Shown piece after piece: positions 12,850 through 23,943 of a stretch of DNA of 64,000 nt; position 1 is the first letter of the stretch; each line of letters opens with the position of its first letter. The position numbers were made by a program, and so were the translations under genes. Origin of the DNA: Ustilaginoidea virens (lineage: Eukaryota > Ascomycota > Sordariomycetes > Hypocreales > Clavicipitaceae); the NCBI RefSeq assembly GCF_000687475.1, contig NC_057317.1:4526501-4590500 (forward strand), written 5' to 3'. Below the pieces are notes generated by a model. The model saw only the letters and a list, made by a program, of their open reading frames with translations. It made no database searches and had not been told where the DNA came from.

Positions 12850-14160
12850 TAAACTAATTACGCCAGATCACCGTGCCACCTGACAAATAACTCAGCGTGT
12901 TGAGGACAAGCAATTAGTTTACTAATACGCGAGCCCACATTATTTAAACCTTCACCTTTTTCCACTGGGGCAAAAGCACTAGGAGTACTGCTTACGCGTA
13001 TAGTATTATAGATTCTTAAATTAAATGTTTTGGATGTTTTGCAAAAACAAGGAACACGTGTTAAATTAAAATGGAGACTTGCAGTTTCTGGCAATAAATT
13101 TTCACCTGACCTTAGGCCCAGATCCAAGTAAGTGCGTCTGGCGCATTAAATTTAATATATAATAGCAGTAAGTTAGTACACTAAATTATTTAACGTACTA
13201 GTATATAATATAAATATTAATAATATAAGTCCTTATTCTTACTTCATTTATAAGCTTTTTATAATAATAATAATATACTAGTATATTAAGCGCACATATT
13301 TTGTATTTATATCTTATTTATAATGTAAAAAAGTCTATATAAGATATTAAACTGCAGTTAGAGACTAAATTTATAAGCTCTAAAATAAAAAATACTAATA
13401 TTTATATCCATTATTAAAAAGAAAGAATTTGCACAAGACTGTAATATAGTGGCCCAAAAAGCCCTAAATAGATACTTGCATATATTATCAGATTATGTCA
13501 ACTCTTTACCCTTGCTAAATACGCCGAAAAAATACGTAATATACTAAATTATCATATTTAGCAAATAGACACATATATAACATTCACATAATTACCCGGT
13601 TAAACTTCGGTTAAACTTCGGTTAAACCTCGGATATGAATATGGCCTGAATTCTTAGCATATATAGCAATTCCGATATATGTATTTCCTCTATAAAGAGT
13701 AAGAAGGTTAAGATAGGATTAATATAGCATATTAGACTAAAGCTTAAGAAAGGAGAAAAAGTTATCCCGACTATGTGGCTAGATATAAGCGAGCCCCATA
13801 TAACTCGCTGCTAGTGCGAGGGCTTTGCGCTCCGGCGCGCTAGTAGCCTCGTAGTCGCCGACCACTATGGTCCTGCCCAGTGTCCTGCTCCAGGATTATA
13901 AAACGAGGCCTTATATTCTTATTTTTATAATATTATATTTAGTCTAATACTAGTCGGTAGAATATACTCACCACTGTAATACTGACACGTATGTCAATTA
14001 CCCAAGTCATTTACGCTATTTATTTAGTCCCGTAATTTAACAGGTAATTTAGTGGGGAAAACTGGGACTATAAGACGCATTAAACTTGATAGAGCCTAGA
14101 CAAGCTGCTAAGTGGCCCGTCCATTACGCCCTGCGGGTACTTTTGAAATTGGATTTAATC
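12850..14160. repeat. AT-rich, probably RIP-degraded repeat island
   Basis: Base composition shifts sharply to very high A+T, full of TATA, TTAA and ATTA words, with no usable open frame. This pattern is typical of transposon copies eroded by repeat-induced point mutation in ascomycetes. Three 11-nt units of CGGTTAAACTT type lie at 13597-13629. A GC-richer segment at about 13785-13910 interrupts the island. I could not recognise an encoded transposon protein. It borders the 5' end of the zinc-finger gene. Confidence 0.65.
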
Positions 14161-14743
14161 TCTTGATCAATTCATAAGATGGTAACAGCTGTCCGGCCAC
14201 GCACGTCCCACCACTTGATGAAGGAGGTTATGCGAGCTTTTTCAGTCGATGCAGCAAAAGCAATCGGCACGTCTTGGAAAGGCCTGTCGCATGTACCACG
14301 GAGTACCAGAAAACCACACATGAGGCGCAAATTCTTCAACTACCAAACTATCGATTAACATTTCTGAATATCTTGTGTGGGTGGGTGCGAGGCATGCAAC
14401 GCTTCCCAGATTGTCGGGTCCAGGGCGGGTGGAAACTCTCGTAGCTCGCATCCAAGCCTCAGCCTTGGATACTTGGATACTCTCTCTGGGTGCAAAAGTC
14501 CACGGACGCGGTCAATGAGCTTGGGCTAGGTTGGTTTCGAGACCACATGCATCGTTAGTTCCAACATTAGATGACGCAACGGAGCAAGCACCCGCGGCTC
14601 CCGTGCTCCCTTGACGCCAGATTTCCAGCAAACCGGTACACTAAAGCATAACAATACTCGCCCAGTTTCTGAGAAGGAGAGGGAGAGGGGAGTCAAGAAG
14701 AACAGAAACGCCAGCCGGACCCAGATAGTTTCATTGCTTTGCA
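14161..14743. other. Intergenic region downstream of annexin gene
   Basis: Normal-composition DNA between the AT island and the annexin stop codon. It presumably contains the annexin 3' untranslated region. A short purine-rich tract lies at about 14673-14700. No supported gene. Confidence 0.5.
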
Positions 14744-16267
14744 TTAGCGCCACTCGCCAATGCACGCCAGCATCAGTTTTTCGTAATCCCCAGATGTCTC
14801 TCCCTTGATCCGATTAGCCAGGCTTTTTCGATAGCGCTGCTGGTAGGCAGCCTTGACGTTTGACAACATGGTGTGGTCCCAGTGGAAACGGACCACGCGA
14901 GCGACGAGCAGATGGTCCTTGGTTCCCATTCCAGCCATGGATTCTTCTAGAAGTTCCGCGGCGTGCATGTACTTGTCCACGGCATGGCGCAGCTGGAAGA
15001 GCAAAGCATCTCGCATATGTCCGGAGAACTCCTGCCCCAGCAATCATCAGCCAACATGTCCAGACATTGGGCAAGAGGCTGCATTGAACTCACGGATTTG
15101 ATGACTTTATCCAAGTCGCGATTGAACTTTTGCTGGTACGAGTGCGCGATTGCACGAATCTGATTATCGTTTCTGCTGCTCAGGATATGGCAAACGAGAA
15201 GTTCGTCTGTGCCCATCTTGCCCTCGGTCGCCTTGTAGATTTGCATCACGTCGTCGTCTATCTGCCGAGGAACAACTGGAGCTGCATCTTCGGCCCGGTT
15301 GGCCGCGAGAACCATCAGGAAGTGTCGCTCAGTCTTCATGCTCAAATCACCCTTGACAGTGTCTTCCAGGCTCCTGTGGAAGGTCTGGTAGTAGGCTCCC
15401 TTTATTGCTTTCATGTCGGCATTGGACCGGCCCAGCAGAATGTCGTTCAGAACGACTTCCTTGGTGCCGGGGCCTGCCATGGCATTGTATAGGTTGTGCA
15501 CGTCGGAAAGCAGTGGACCGTAGGCCAGCTGCACCAAGCCCTGTTCAAGCCAGCCGCTCGTTTCATCCTTCAAGTCTCTGATCAGGTTCCGCCTGAAGGT
15601 ACGGTCAAAGGTCGACCGGACCAAGTCAATCTGTAAAGGGTCTTTGCTGGACAGGGACCGAATCAGGGCTTTTTCGTCGGTGCCAAAGCCCTTCATTGCA
15701 CTCCGCAAGGCTTGCGCATCAGGATTGGCATCCCACTGAATGATCTGTGGAGCACCATATCCCAGACTTGGGGGCGTCACGGGCACTGGAGGACCGTACT
15801 GCTGCGGAGGTGGCACACCTCCATACGGAGCAGCGCCTTGCTGAGAAGAGGGCGCGCCATATGGACTGCCGCCATAAGGAGCTGTAGGCGGCGCCCGTGA
15901 GTGATGACCATATGACGTTGTCAAGGGAGGAGGAGGAGCGCCGTAGTGATGAGATGGTGGAGGTGGCTGGCCATAGGGCTGTTGTTGTTGAGGAGGAGGG
16001 GGGGGATACTGGCCCTGAGGTGGCGGTTGCTGGTAATATCCACCTGGCATGTGGTGTTGATGTTGAGGTGGGGGATATTGCGCGGCAGCAGGAGGGTACT
16101 GTGCCGGCTGCGAAGGGGGGTATTGACCGTAGCCTTGCTGTGGCGGTTCTTTCGAGGCCAGAGGAAAGCGAACAGTCAGTTACCAGCGACGAGAAAGACA
16201 AAGAAGGAAGCTTGGTGCTGCAAATTTACTTACGGCCGTAGGATTGACCATGGTTGTAGTGGGACAT
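14744..16267 (-). CDS. Annexin with PYG-rich N-terminal tail
   Basis: Three exons join in phase: 16267-16234, 16148-15094, 15031-14744, giving 458 residues. Introns are 85 nt (GTAAGT donor) and 62 nt (GTGAGT donor). Residues 1-145 are a Pro/Tyr/Gly/Gln-rich tail, as in fungal and annexin VII/XI-type proteins. Residues about 147-458 hold four annexin repeats: the first has KGFGTDE, the second GPGTKE, the third GKMGTDE and the fourth AGMGTKD. The GxGT loops are the family's type II calcium sites. Annexins bind acidic phospholipids in a calcium-dependent way at membranes and help membrane repair and traffic. The short first exon (MSHYNHGQSYG) was placed by hand because it is too short to stand out; its ATG fits and the splice phase agrees. 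Confidence 0.93.
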
Positions 16268-17927
16268 GATGACGCAAGATTGGTGGCGAGGGGAGGAGAA
16301 CAGATAACAGATAACAGATAACAAGGACAGGCGGGGCGAGTGGGTTGCTTTTTCTCGAGGAGCAGGCGTCAGTCAAGCAAGGGTCCTGTGACTGGACCGG
16401 ATGGCAAACGCAAGCGTCCCTGGGGGGGGGGTGGTTGTTTATAGGTGAAGGGAGGATAGCTGCGTAAGACGTAGTGTTGGTGATGACGCCAAAGCAAGGT
16501 GGGAGGATTGAATGCATGGCCATGGGTCTTGGCGGCAACCCACGGCAGGTATGGTGTATGGTATCGTGACAGGCAGATTTTGGCAGGACCCAGCTGTCAG
16601 CCGCGCCCTGCCTTCCGGGTGGGGAGGTACCTTAGGTACCTAGGCTAGGAGGAATTTGGTACTCGACACCCATCCTGATGAGGTAGGCCCCTTATTGGAA
16701 TTTACGGAGTACAAGTGCGGCTACTCCGTACTCCTTTTCTACTCTTGCTGCTTTCGATATAGGCCATGTGTGGAGTGCTCCGTGTTACTTGGACAAAGAG
16801 GGGGGCATCCTGAGTAATTTTTACACGGTTTTGAAGCATGAGATCTTGAATTTGTCTGGCAGCTAGCAAGTACCCAGGCACCTAATCGAAGGCAACATTG
16901 AACCTTTATTGCCTCTTGACACCAGACACATGACGCTGCACGTCGCATCGCACAGTTGACGATTATTGACCCTTGCCACAAGCACTGCCGCGGCCGGCAA
17001 AGGCGGAAGGCTTCCCAGTTCCCAATATTCGGAATGGCGAGACACCATATCCTACCAAGCGTCTCAATAGGAAAAACATCCTGAACAGGACCCCTACCTA
17101 ATCAGTAGTCGATTTATTTGCCCGCAAAGGGAGCTGCTGGTGGCTGTGCAAAGACCAGTCTCAACCAGCAGCCACACTTGCACTGCCACCTGGTGGGATG
17201 CCGAATGCGGAGACCTTTTTTTTTTCTTTTTTTTTCTTTTTCTTTTTCTTTTGTCCCCGACAAGTCGGATTTAGAGCCCGTCATGCTTAACTTGCGTTTG
17301 ATAGATTAATGAAAATCAAGGTTCACGACTTGTCCCTTTGAGCAATGAGGAGCGCCGGCGAGATTCGACCGCGCGTGCTCTCCAGCCGCAGTGAGCACTG
17401 AGGAATTCGGGCTTTTCGGTTTTCCACATGTCCGGGGTGGCTGGGCGGACTGGTTCGCGATGCGGCTGCGCCCCTGCCCCCCGCCTGGGGGGGGCTGCCA
17501 GCTCCGCGTTGTCGGAACCAATCAAAACGTGGTGCCTCGTCGTTTGCAGCCAGCATGCATCAATCAAACAACCACCAACCACCCGAGCCACATATTTTAC
17601 CAGCCACCGATAAAACGGGAAGATTCAAAGCGCAACCACAGCGAGGAATGACCGACCGGCCATGAAAAAGCATTCGGGCAATGTGGTTTTTCTTTTTCCC
17701 TGATTGACCTATGTCGTATGCTTCTTCTTGTTGTTGTTTTTGCTCTTGTTCTTCTTCTTCTTCCCTTCATATCCATCCATCCAATATTTCCAAAACGCTC
17801 GTGGCCCAGGAGAAGAGGGAGTAAACAGATCCGACAAGTTATTAGCCTCTTGCCCATCTCACGCATTAACCACCCCCCACCCAGCCACTGCTAAGCCACA
17901 GCCACATCGGCCCCATCCTCAGCCAAG
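16268..17927. other. Divergent intergenic region (annexin / secreted repeat protein)
   Basis: Shared upstream region of two divergent genes. It contains three copies of AACAGATA at about 16298-16322, close to the annexin start, then a GGTACCTTAGGTACCTAGG-type palindromic cluster near 16626-16645. ACTCCGTA/TACGGAGT motifs lie near 16703-16732. T-rich tracts lie at 17216-17251 and 17715-17765, the latter shortly before the secreted gene. No supported gene. Confidence 0.6.
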
Positions 17928-19622
17928 ATGCAAGCGCGTGGATTTGCATCGCTGGTCACTGTCCTGTCGGCCATCGCTACCGCGAGCTACGCGCTTCCTC
18001 ACCCCGACGCTCTCCCCCGGGCAGCAGCAGATGCCGCCTTAAGACCAAGATACTCGGTGGTTCCCCTTGAGCCAGGCGGTGACGACCCGGACAGCTACGG
18101 GGGCAATGGCGCCCAGGTGGCTGCCCTAAGCATATCCATCGTCCCCATTGCAGGCAACGATCAAGTCACGGTCACGGTTACGCAGCAGGTTTCTTCGTCA
18201 GCAGCAAACCCGACAACATGGACGGGAATCGCCATCGTTCCCATTGCGGGCAATGATAATGCCACGGTCACGGTCACGGTCACGGGTGCAGAGCAAGCAA
18301 CGGTTACCGCAGCCTCGACGTCCACGGCCGTTTCAATTGCCCCCAAGCCAGGGAACGACGATTCCACGGTCACGGCCACGGCTACTGCAGTCTCGACGTC
18401 CACGGCCATTTCAGTCGTCCCCATTGCAGGCAACGATGATACCACGGTCATGGCCACGGCCACAGCGAAAGCAACCTCAAGGGCAGTCGCGACGTCTGCA
18501 GCCATTTCCATTGTCCCCATTGGAGGCAACGATGGTACCACAGTCAAAGCCACCGCCACGCATACAGAGCAAGCAACCTCAAAGGCAGTCTCGACGTCCA
18601 CAGCCATTTCAATTGTCCCCATTGGAGGCAATGATAATGCCACGGCTACGGCCACGCATACACAGCAAGCAACCTCAAAGGCAGTCCCGACGTCCACAGC
18701 CATTTCAATTGTCCCCATTGGAGGCAATGATAATGCCACGGCTACGGCCACGCATACACAGCAAGCAACCTCAAAGGCAGTCCCGACGTCCACAGCCATT
18801 TCAATTGTCCCCATTGGAGGCAATGATAATGCCACGGCTACGGCCACGCATACACAGCAAGCAACCTCAAAGGCAGTCCCGACGTCCACAGCCATTTCAA
18901 TTGTCCCCATTGGAGGCAATGATAATGCCACGGCCACGGCTACGGCCACGGCCACGGATACAAAGCAACCAACCTCCAGGGCATTCTCGACGTCCACAGC
19001 CATTTCCACAGTCCCCAAAACAGCAAACCATAATACCACCACCTCTGCTGCCCAGCAAGTAACCTCAACAGCAACCTCGACGCACAGTGCCGTTTCCCTT
19101 GCTCCCGTTGCGGGCAACCACAGCACCACTGCCACGGTGGCCAAGCAGGCAACCTCGACGGCATTCTCCACGTCCCCCATCCCCACCGAATCAACCATGT
19201 CAGTGACGACGAGAACTGCTCAGAATTTCACTACCTGCAGCACTCTCACCTCAGATGCCGCTGTTCCTCCTACCAACTCCTCCATCACAACGCAATTCAC
19301 ACCTTCGGGGATAAGTACTCTCTCACAAATTCCAGTAACCACCTGGGCCGGTCCCAGCACCTACAACACCACCGTCGCAGTGAGCTCGTCCGCCGCGTCA
19401 GCCCAAACCCAAACCGCTGTATCCACCGCAAAAATGACCAGAAGCAGCGAGGAATCAAGTGCAGGCACATCAGTCAATGCAGTCCCTACCACGTTTAGCA
19501 CCGTTTTAGTCAGTTCAGCAATTTCGTCCATGTCAACAACCAAAACTTACGATGACGGGCATTGGCACACGTCTTACCCGCCGTGGAACGGAACTGCTCG
19601 GTATAGAATGCGACGTCAGTAA
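17928..19622 (+). CDS. Secreted Thr/Ser-rich tandem-repeat protein (adhesin-like)
   Basis: Single exon, 564 residues. The N-terminus is a classic signal peptide (MQARGFASLVTVLSAIATAS, cut probably after SYA). Most of the protein is built of about eleven diverged repeats around S-I-V-P-I-x-G-N-D-x-x-T, each followed by an Ala/Thr run. The central units are nearly identical and repeat every 32 residues (96 nt; for example 18661 and 18757 align). Many units contain an NAT sequon, so heavy N- and O-glycosylation is likely. The C-terminus is Ser/Thr-rich and ends in a short basic tail with no hydrophobic GPI signal. A cell-wall or surface role is inferred from architecture. I do not recognise a catalytic domain. 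Confidence 0.8.
   Translation: MQARGFASLVTVLSAIATASYALPHPDALPRAAADAALRPRYSVVPLEPGGDDPDSYGGNGAQVAALSISIVPIAGNDQVTVTVTQQVSSSAANPTTWTGIAIVPIAGNDNATVTVTVTGAEQATVTAASTSTAVSIAPKPGNDDSTVTATATAVSTSTAISVVPIAGNDDTTVMATATAKATSRAVATSAAISIVPIGGNDGTTVKATATHTEQATSKAVSTSTAISIVPIGGNDNATATATHTQQATSKAVPTSTAISIVPIGGNDNATATATHTQQATSKAVPTSTAISIVPIGGNDNATATATHTQQATSKAVPTSTAISIVPIGGNDNATATATATATDTKQPTSRAFSTSTAISTVPKTANHNTTTSAAQQVTSTATSTHSAVSLAPVAGNHSTTATVAKQATSTAFSTSPIPTESTMSVTTRTAQNFTTCSTLTSDAAVPPTNSSITTQFTPSGISTLSQIPVTTWAGPSTYNTTVAVSSSAASAQTQTAVSTAKMTRSSEESSAGTSVNAVPTTFSTVLVSSAISSMSTTKTYDDGHWHTSYPPWNGTARYRMRRQ
18560..18965 (+). repeat. 96-nt coding tandem repeat
   Basis: About four near-perfect 96-nt units inside the secreted repeat gene, encoding units that contain STAISIVPIGGNDNATATA. 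Two of the units look almost identical at the DNA level, which points to recent duplication or gene conversion. The flanking units are more diverged. Confidence 0.85.
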
Positions 19623-20460
19623 CGGCTTGGACGCTGCTACGTTGGGCATGAAATAAGAATTCATTGCGTCAATGATGTTCATATTTGACCAGACATGTTG
19701 TGGCCTTTGGAGAATGGAAAATTGAGCTGTGATGGAGGGTCGCACACTTGGACGAAAGCATAATGGGAGGAGAAGCACAGTAACAGTCACGAACCTTGGG
19801 GAAGTTGCGGAGGAGGGGTAATAGGAGGTTAGGAATCTCGTCAACACGCACCAAGCGCTGGATTGTGTTGTCGCTTAATTTGATAGACATGCTAAATGAC
19901 GCCAGTCGTAGATTAGAAGAGTACGCAATCAGATCAAGTTTTCACTATTTCACATTGTTGCTCAGTACTATTATTCAAGGGCCAGGCATCTTGCTGACGG
20001 CCCATGGACGGCCCCTGTTTCACTTCACTTGTAGAGTCGCCTGCTAACGACAATGCCCAGTCATTGCATTATCGTCAAGGTCCTCCTCCGTACAGCGCGT
20101 CATAATGCGACTTTCAAAGACAATGCCAAGGTGCCAAAAAATTATTCCCTCATTTCCCATATCGCAGGATTTCATTTCTGGCGCATACAAACGCTTTATA
20201 AGAAGACGATTGGGGAGGAAGGGGGGTCGCTGAAAAAAAAAATAAAAACGCCTCCAATATCGCAAGGTACTAAAAGGAGTTTCATCTTCACGGCAAGTAT
20301 CGCCAACGAGTCCAGGGGGAAATCAAATACAGTATTTGGCAGACGTACACCCATATAAACAGTAAGATGGCGTGCAGCTCATTGCTCCCGAGATGGACGT
20401 CAAAGCTAACGAAACCGCGGTCCATACATCGTGCCCAGGCCATCGTTCAAGGCGGACAGC
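19623..20460. other. Intergenic region
   Basis: No supported gene. A minus-strand frame starting near 19890 begins with plausible text (MSIKLSDNTIQRLVRV) but soon loses protein character, so I did not call it. An A-rich tract lies at 20234-20249. Confidence 0.5.
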
Positions 20461-20688
20461 ATGTTCAACGCGGAGGACTTCTCCAACAAGACCCTGGTGG
20501 CGATCCAAGGGTCGGACCAGGAGGGAACGCAGACGGTGGTGATTATTTCGCTGCTCGTGACGTGCATCGCAGCCGTCGTCTTGATGGGGGTGACGTTTGT
20601 GCTCATCGCGCGCGAGATGCGGCGGGCGGGGAAGACGGGTGCCGGCTCGGCGCAGGCCAAGGACGGCGCGGGCGCGGTGCACGTATAG
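20461..20688 (+). CDS. Small single-pass membrane protein
   Basis: 75 residues when started at the ATG at 20461; the frame is open to 20431. After a polar N-terminus with an NKT sequon (MFNAEDFSNKT) there is one strongly hydrophobic helix of about 23 residues, from TVVIISLLVTC to GVTFVLIA. A short basic cytoplasmic-type tail follows (REMRRAGK) and then an Ala/Gly-rich end. The positive-inside pattern predicts an outside N-terminus. No family is recognised. It could also be the last exon of a longer gene, but I found no good upstream exon. The stop is about 30 nt before a long minisatellite. Confidence 0.5.
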   Translation: MFNAEDFSNKTLVAIQGSDQEGTQTVVIISLLVTCIAAVVLMGVTFVLIAREMRRAGKTGAGSAQAKDGAGAVHV

Positions 20689-20721
20689 ATGGAATTTGGG
20701 GGAAAGGCCAGGCGTCGACGT

Positions 20722-20855
20722 TGGACGGGATGGATGGGATGGATGGGATGGATGGGATGGATGGGATGGATGGGATGGATGGGATGGATGGGATGGATGG
20801 GATGGATGGGATGGATGGGATGGATGGGATGGATGGGATGGATGGGATGGATCGG
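20722..20855. repeat. GGATGGGAT minisatellite
   Basis: About fourteen head-to-tail 9-nt units (GGATGGGAT). All six frames stay open through it, which creates spurious frames of Met-Asp-Gly or Pro-Ser-Ile repeats. Confidence 0.9.
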
Positions 20856-21502
20856 ACGGGTACAGGCTGGGGATGACGGATGGTGTTGGCAGTTACCAGA
20901 CTCTGGGCGCCATGGTCGGGCAGGTACGGAAGGAACGATGATGCCTGATGCATGATGCATGATGCAACATGCTTTGGTGCGGTTTGCTGGTTGATGCAGA
21001 GCTGAACTGGCGACGTCTGCGCTGAACTGCCCAGATTCGAATGCATCCAAAACGCATGTCGCATGCTTGGGCCTCGAGTACTGCTCGGGTATTTCCGAAT
21101 CCCACCCAACATTGACAATCAGAGATTCCAGGCATGTTGTGCAATGTCCGCCATACTTGAGCCAGCCTCACAGCCGGGCAGCAATTTACCCGTTTTACCC
21201 GTTTTACCCGTCCAAGCCTGACATGTCCTCTCGCTTCCAGCCCGACATGTCGTCAGAACCCTTTTTAGAGCGGCACGATATGGCGAATCTGACCTGAAAA
21301 GGGATATATATATATATATAAACAAAGGCAAAAAACCAAGTTGGCCAGCGCCACCGGCATGGCATGCCTTTGAACATCAACGTCAACGCACTGGCTTCTT
21401 CCATCTGGTCCAGCCGAATGCCCGCCACCATTTCGACATTCTTGCTTGCAGGTGGCCCGCAGGAAACCGTGGCCTACGCAAAAGTTGACGCAAAGGGCAC
21501 GC
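20856..21502. other. Intergenic region upstream of small secreted protein
   Basis: Contains GATGCATGAT-type repeats at about 20937-20965, a TTTACCCG triplet at 21186-21210 and a short TA run at 21305-21321. It probably serves as the promoter region of the gene at 21503. No other gene is supported. Confidence 0.5.
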
Positions 21503-21949
21503 ATGGCTTACCCCCGCCTCGGGCTCCCCAGCTTGCTACTTGCCGTCACGATGCTATTCGCAACCTTCTCGTGCGGTCATGCGCAGAGTGCACCGCCGTC
21601 GGCAGCGGCAAGTCGGGACACCGCAGCTAGTCGAATGTCCAAGCGAGCCGAGGCCGTGGGATCATCTTGCTCTCCAGAGGGTCAATGGAACTGCATGACC
21701 AGGTCCTTTCAGCGCTGCGCAAGTGGACAGTGGAGCGCGGTGATGAACTGCGCCTCGGGGACGATATGCACTCCCTCGGGACACACGGTCGAGTTCAGGG
21801 TCCAGCGCGATGGGGGCGCCGACGGTTCTTGGGGCGCAAGCGGCTCCGGGGGCGGCTTTACGACGAGCTCGGCGGGCCGCAAAGGAGTGGATGGAAGCTT
21901 GGCCATTGGGCTTCTCGCCTTGGCGTCATGGCGGACCCTTGCTGGTTGA
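21503..21949 (+). CDS. Small secreted Cys-rich protein, probable GPI anchor
   Basis: 148 residues from the ATG at 21503. I chose this start because it gives a clean signal peptide (MAYPRLGLPSLLLAVTMLFA, then CGHAQS); an in-frame upstream codon gives no better one. The mature part has a six-Cys block of about 40 residues with the pattern C-x6-C-x7-C-x9-C-x4-C: SCSPEGQWNCMT, FQRCASGQWS, NCASGTIC. The spacing and the CASGTxC ending resemble chitin-binding CBM19-like modules of fungal wall proteins; this is resemblance, not proof. A Gly/Ser-rich stretch and a hydrophobic C-terminus (SLAIGLLALASW) follow, as in GPI-anchor signals. Likely located at the cell wall or plasma membrane. Confidence 0.65.
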   Translation: MAYPRLGLPSLLLAVTMLFATFSCGHAQSAPPSAAASRDTAASRMSKRAEAVGSSCSPEGQWNCMTRSFQRCASGQWSAVMNCASGTICTPSGHTVEFRVQRDGGADGSWGASGSGGGFTTSSAGRKGVDGSLAIGLLALASWRTLAG

Positions 21950-22208
21950 TGGAGACGGAGACGGAGACGGAGACGGAGACGGGCCCGGGTTTCTCGCGAC
22001 CGACGGCCGGGCGACGCACTCGATACTTTATCTATCCGATGCGATACGATGACGATGACGATGACGGGTGGGTGGGATGCACGGGATGGATGGGATGGGC
22101 TTTGGGGGGGAATTTGCTTGTGGGCGAATCCTTGCCAGGTACCACCAGGTTGAAACTTTGCACAACAACCAGGGGCCCGATGTCAAGCAGCAGGCAGGCG
22201 TTGGTTGG

Positions 22209-22243
<35 letters not shown>

Positions 22244-23943
22244 AAACACCGGATTCACGGATCGCTTTGGCTCGATGCTCTGCATTTGTGTGCATGTTGA
22301 CAGAGATTATGTTTCTGGAGCTGCGGACAACTGGACGGGCGCAAGGGCGCTGAAACAAGCGGCGGCGGCGGCGGCTGCGGCTTGTTTCAGCGACGGCAGC
22401 AGGCTTTCCTCGCAGGAATCGAAAGTCCCAACTGCTGCGTGTTTATGTTTTCATGTTTCAGGCCGACGCGTCCGCGTGCACGGGCCAATGACAATAGCCG
22501 GGGCCTTGTTTCTGAAACCGCGTGCGTCTGGCGGTGTCTGGTTGGCGCTGCCCGTCTGTCTGGCGCCGAACAGATCAGCCGAGCGCCAGTGCCAATTGCA
22601 CAGACGCGCCCAGCTGTCAGCTAGTTGCGTTGCGTTGCGTTGCGTTGCGTTGCGTTGCGTTGCGTTGCGTTGCGTTGCGTTGCGGCCGCGCGGTGGCTGT
22701 TGAGCGCAGTTGAACCAGCTGACAGCAACAGGGGCCTGGCAGCTTCCGCCAGACTGTACTGTGCAGTGTGCAGTCAGTCGTCTCCCAGATGCCCAGATGA
22801 CCGACCGGCTGACTGGAACCGGCTGCATCAAATGGCCACATTGATACATGTAATGTACATAGAACCGCGTACATACATACATGCCATGACCATACCCATC
22901 CATATTCATCCGCCCCCGGCCGTTTTGCTGGATAAATCACTCGCAACGTTCTGGCGCCGTTCCTTTTTCCATTACCCGCACCTGGTGGTATATTACAGTA
23001 CGTGCATTCCTCTGCCGCTGCCCTTTTTGGCCATGCCATTGTCTCTTGTCGTCTCTTGCCCGCTGACCGTCCAAACACAGCAGCGTCAAAGTCCAGCTCG
23101 TCTGCACTCACTGCCGGCAGCCAAACGTCGAGCTTGGAGCAAACCATATCCCCCGACGGCGAATCCGCGATACGATACAAACTAACACGCCCCCAGTCGG
23201 CAACTTGGATGCTCTGGTGGCCCCTGCCCTGCCCTGCTCTGCCCTGCCCTGCCGGGTCTGACTGCACCGAAACCGGCTCACCACAACGCAGTGACTGGGA
23301 GAGTAGAAGTAGAGCGCGTGCGTCGGGGGCTCGTCGCTGCGTGTCAGCCCGTTGCCTCGTAGGCTCATCCGAGATCACCATTACCTCTCGAGCTCTTGTG
23401 CGTCCGTGCTTCTGTCTTTTATCCTAGGGCTCAAGGAGGAGCTGCTCACGCCAACCTCTGTACCGACCAACGGTTCGCCGAGGGGGGAAAAAGGAAAAAG
23501 AGAAAGACAGAAAGAAAGAAAGAAGGAAAGAAAAATAAAACAAAAGAGGGCCCGTCTTGACGCGGTCTTGAGACACCACACCTTGTCTGTCAACCCAACG
23601 GAACCGTCACGCATCGCGACGCCCTCGGCTGCCACAATCCGGGGACTGGACTGGACTGGACTGGACTGGACTGCATTGTCGTCCATTTTCGGCACATTTT
23701 GACGAGCCGACAGACAAGACGTGCTGGCAAAGCCCCACGAACCATTGACACCAACACTAATTGCTAGTCAGAATAGTCGCCGCAGCGGAGCCCGCTCGCT
23801 CCCCTTTGCTGCTATTTCCGTCCCTCGTTCGGACCTTGGGGCCAGCCATCATCGAACCCGCTGCTTTCATGTTATCAGCCGCTACTGCTTCTTCAAAGCC
23901 CTGAGCACTCGCACTCGCACTCGCATTCGGCCTTCTGCCCGCC
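21950..23943. other. Repeat-rich intergenic region
   Basis: About 2 kb with dense simple repeats and no supported gene. It has GGAGAC units at about 21951-21982, a poly-A run of about 30 at 22210-22241, and a TTGCG 5-mer repeated about twelve times at 22626-22684. A CCCTG repeat lies at 23221-23250, an A/AAGA-rich tract at about 23486-23545 and GGACT units at 23642-23673. The pyrimidine-rich end probably belongs to the promoter of the gene at 23944. Confidence 0.6.
22626..22684. repeat. (TTGCG)n microsatellite
   Basis: About twelve perfect 5-nt units, followed directly by GC-rich sequence. Confidence 0.9.

Noticed and set aside
18161..19198. 345-codon minus-strand frame opposite the secreted repeat gene
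   Set aside because: Mirror of the 96-nt repeats; the plus strand has the signal peptide and sequons.
20603..21118. Minus-strand frame with Pro-Ser-Ile repeats
   Set aside because: Translation of the GGATGGGAT minisatellite.
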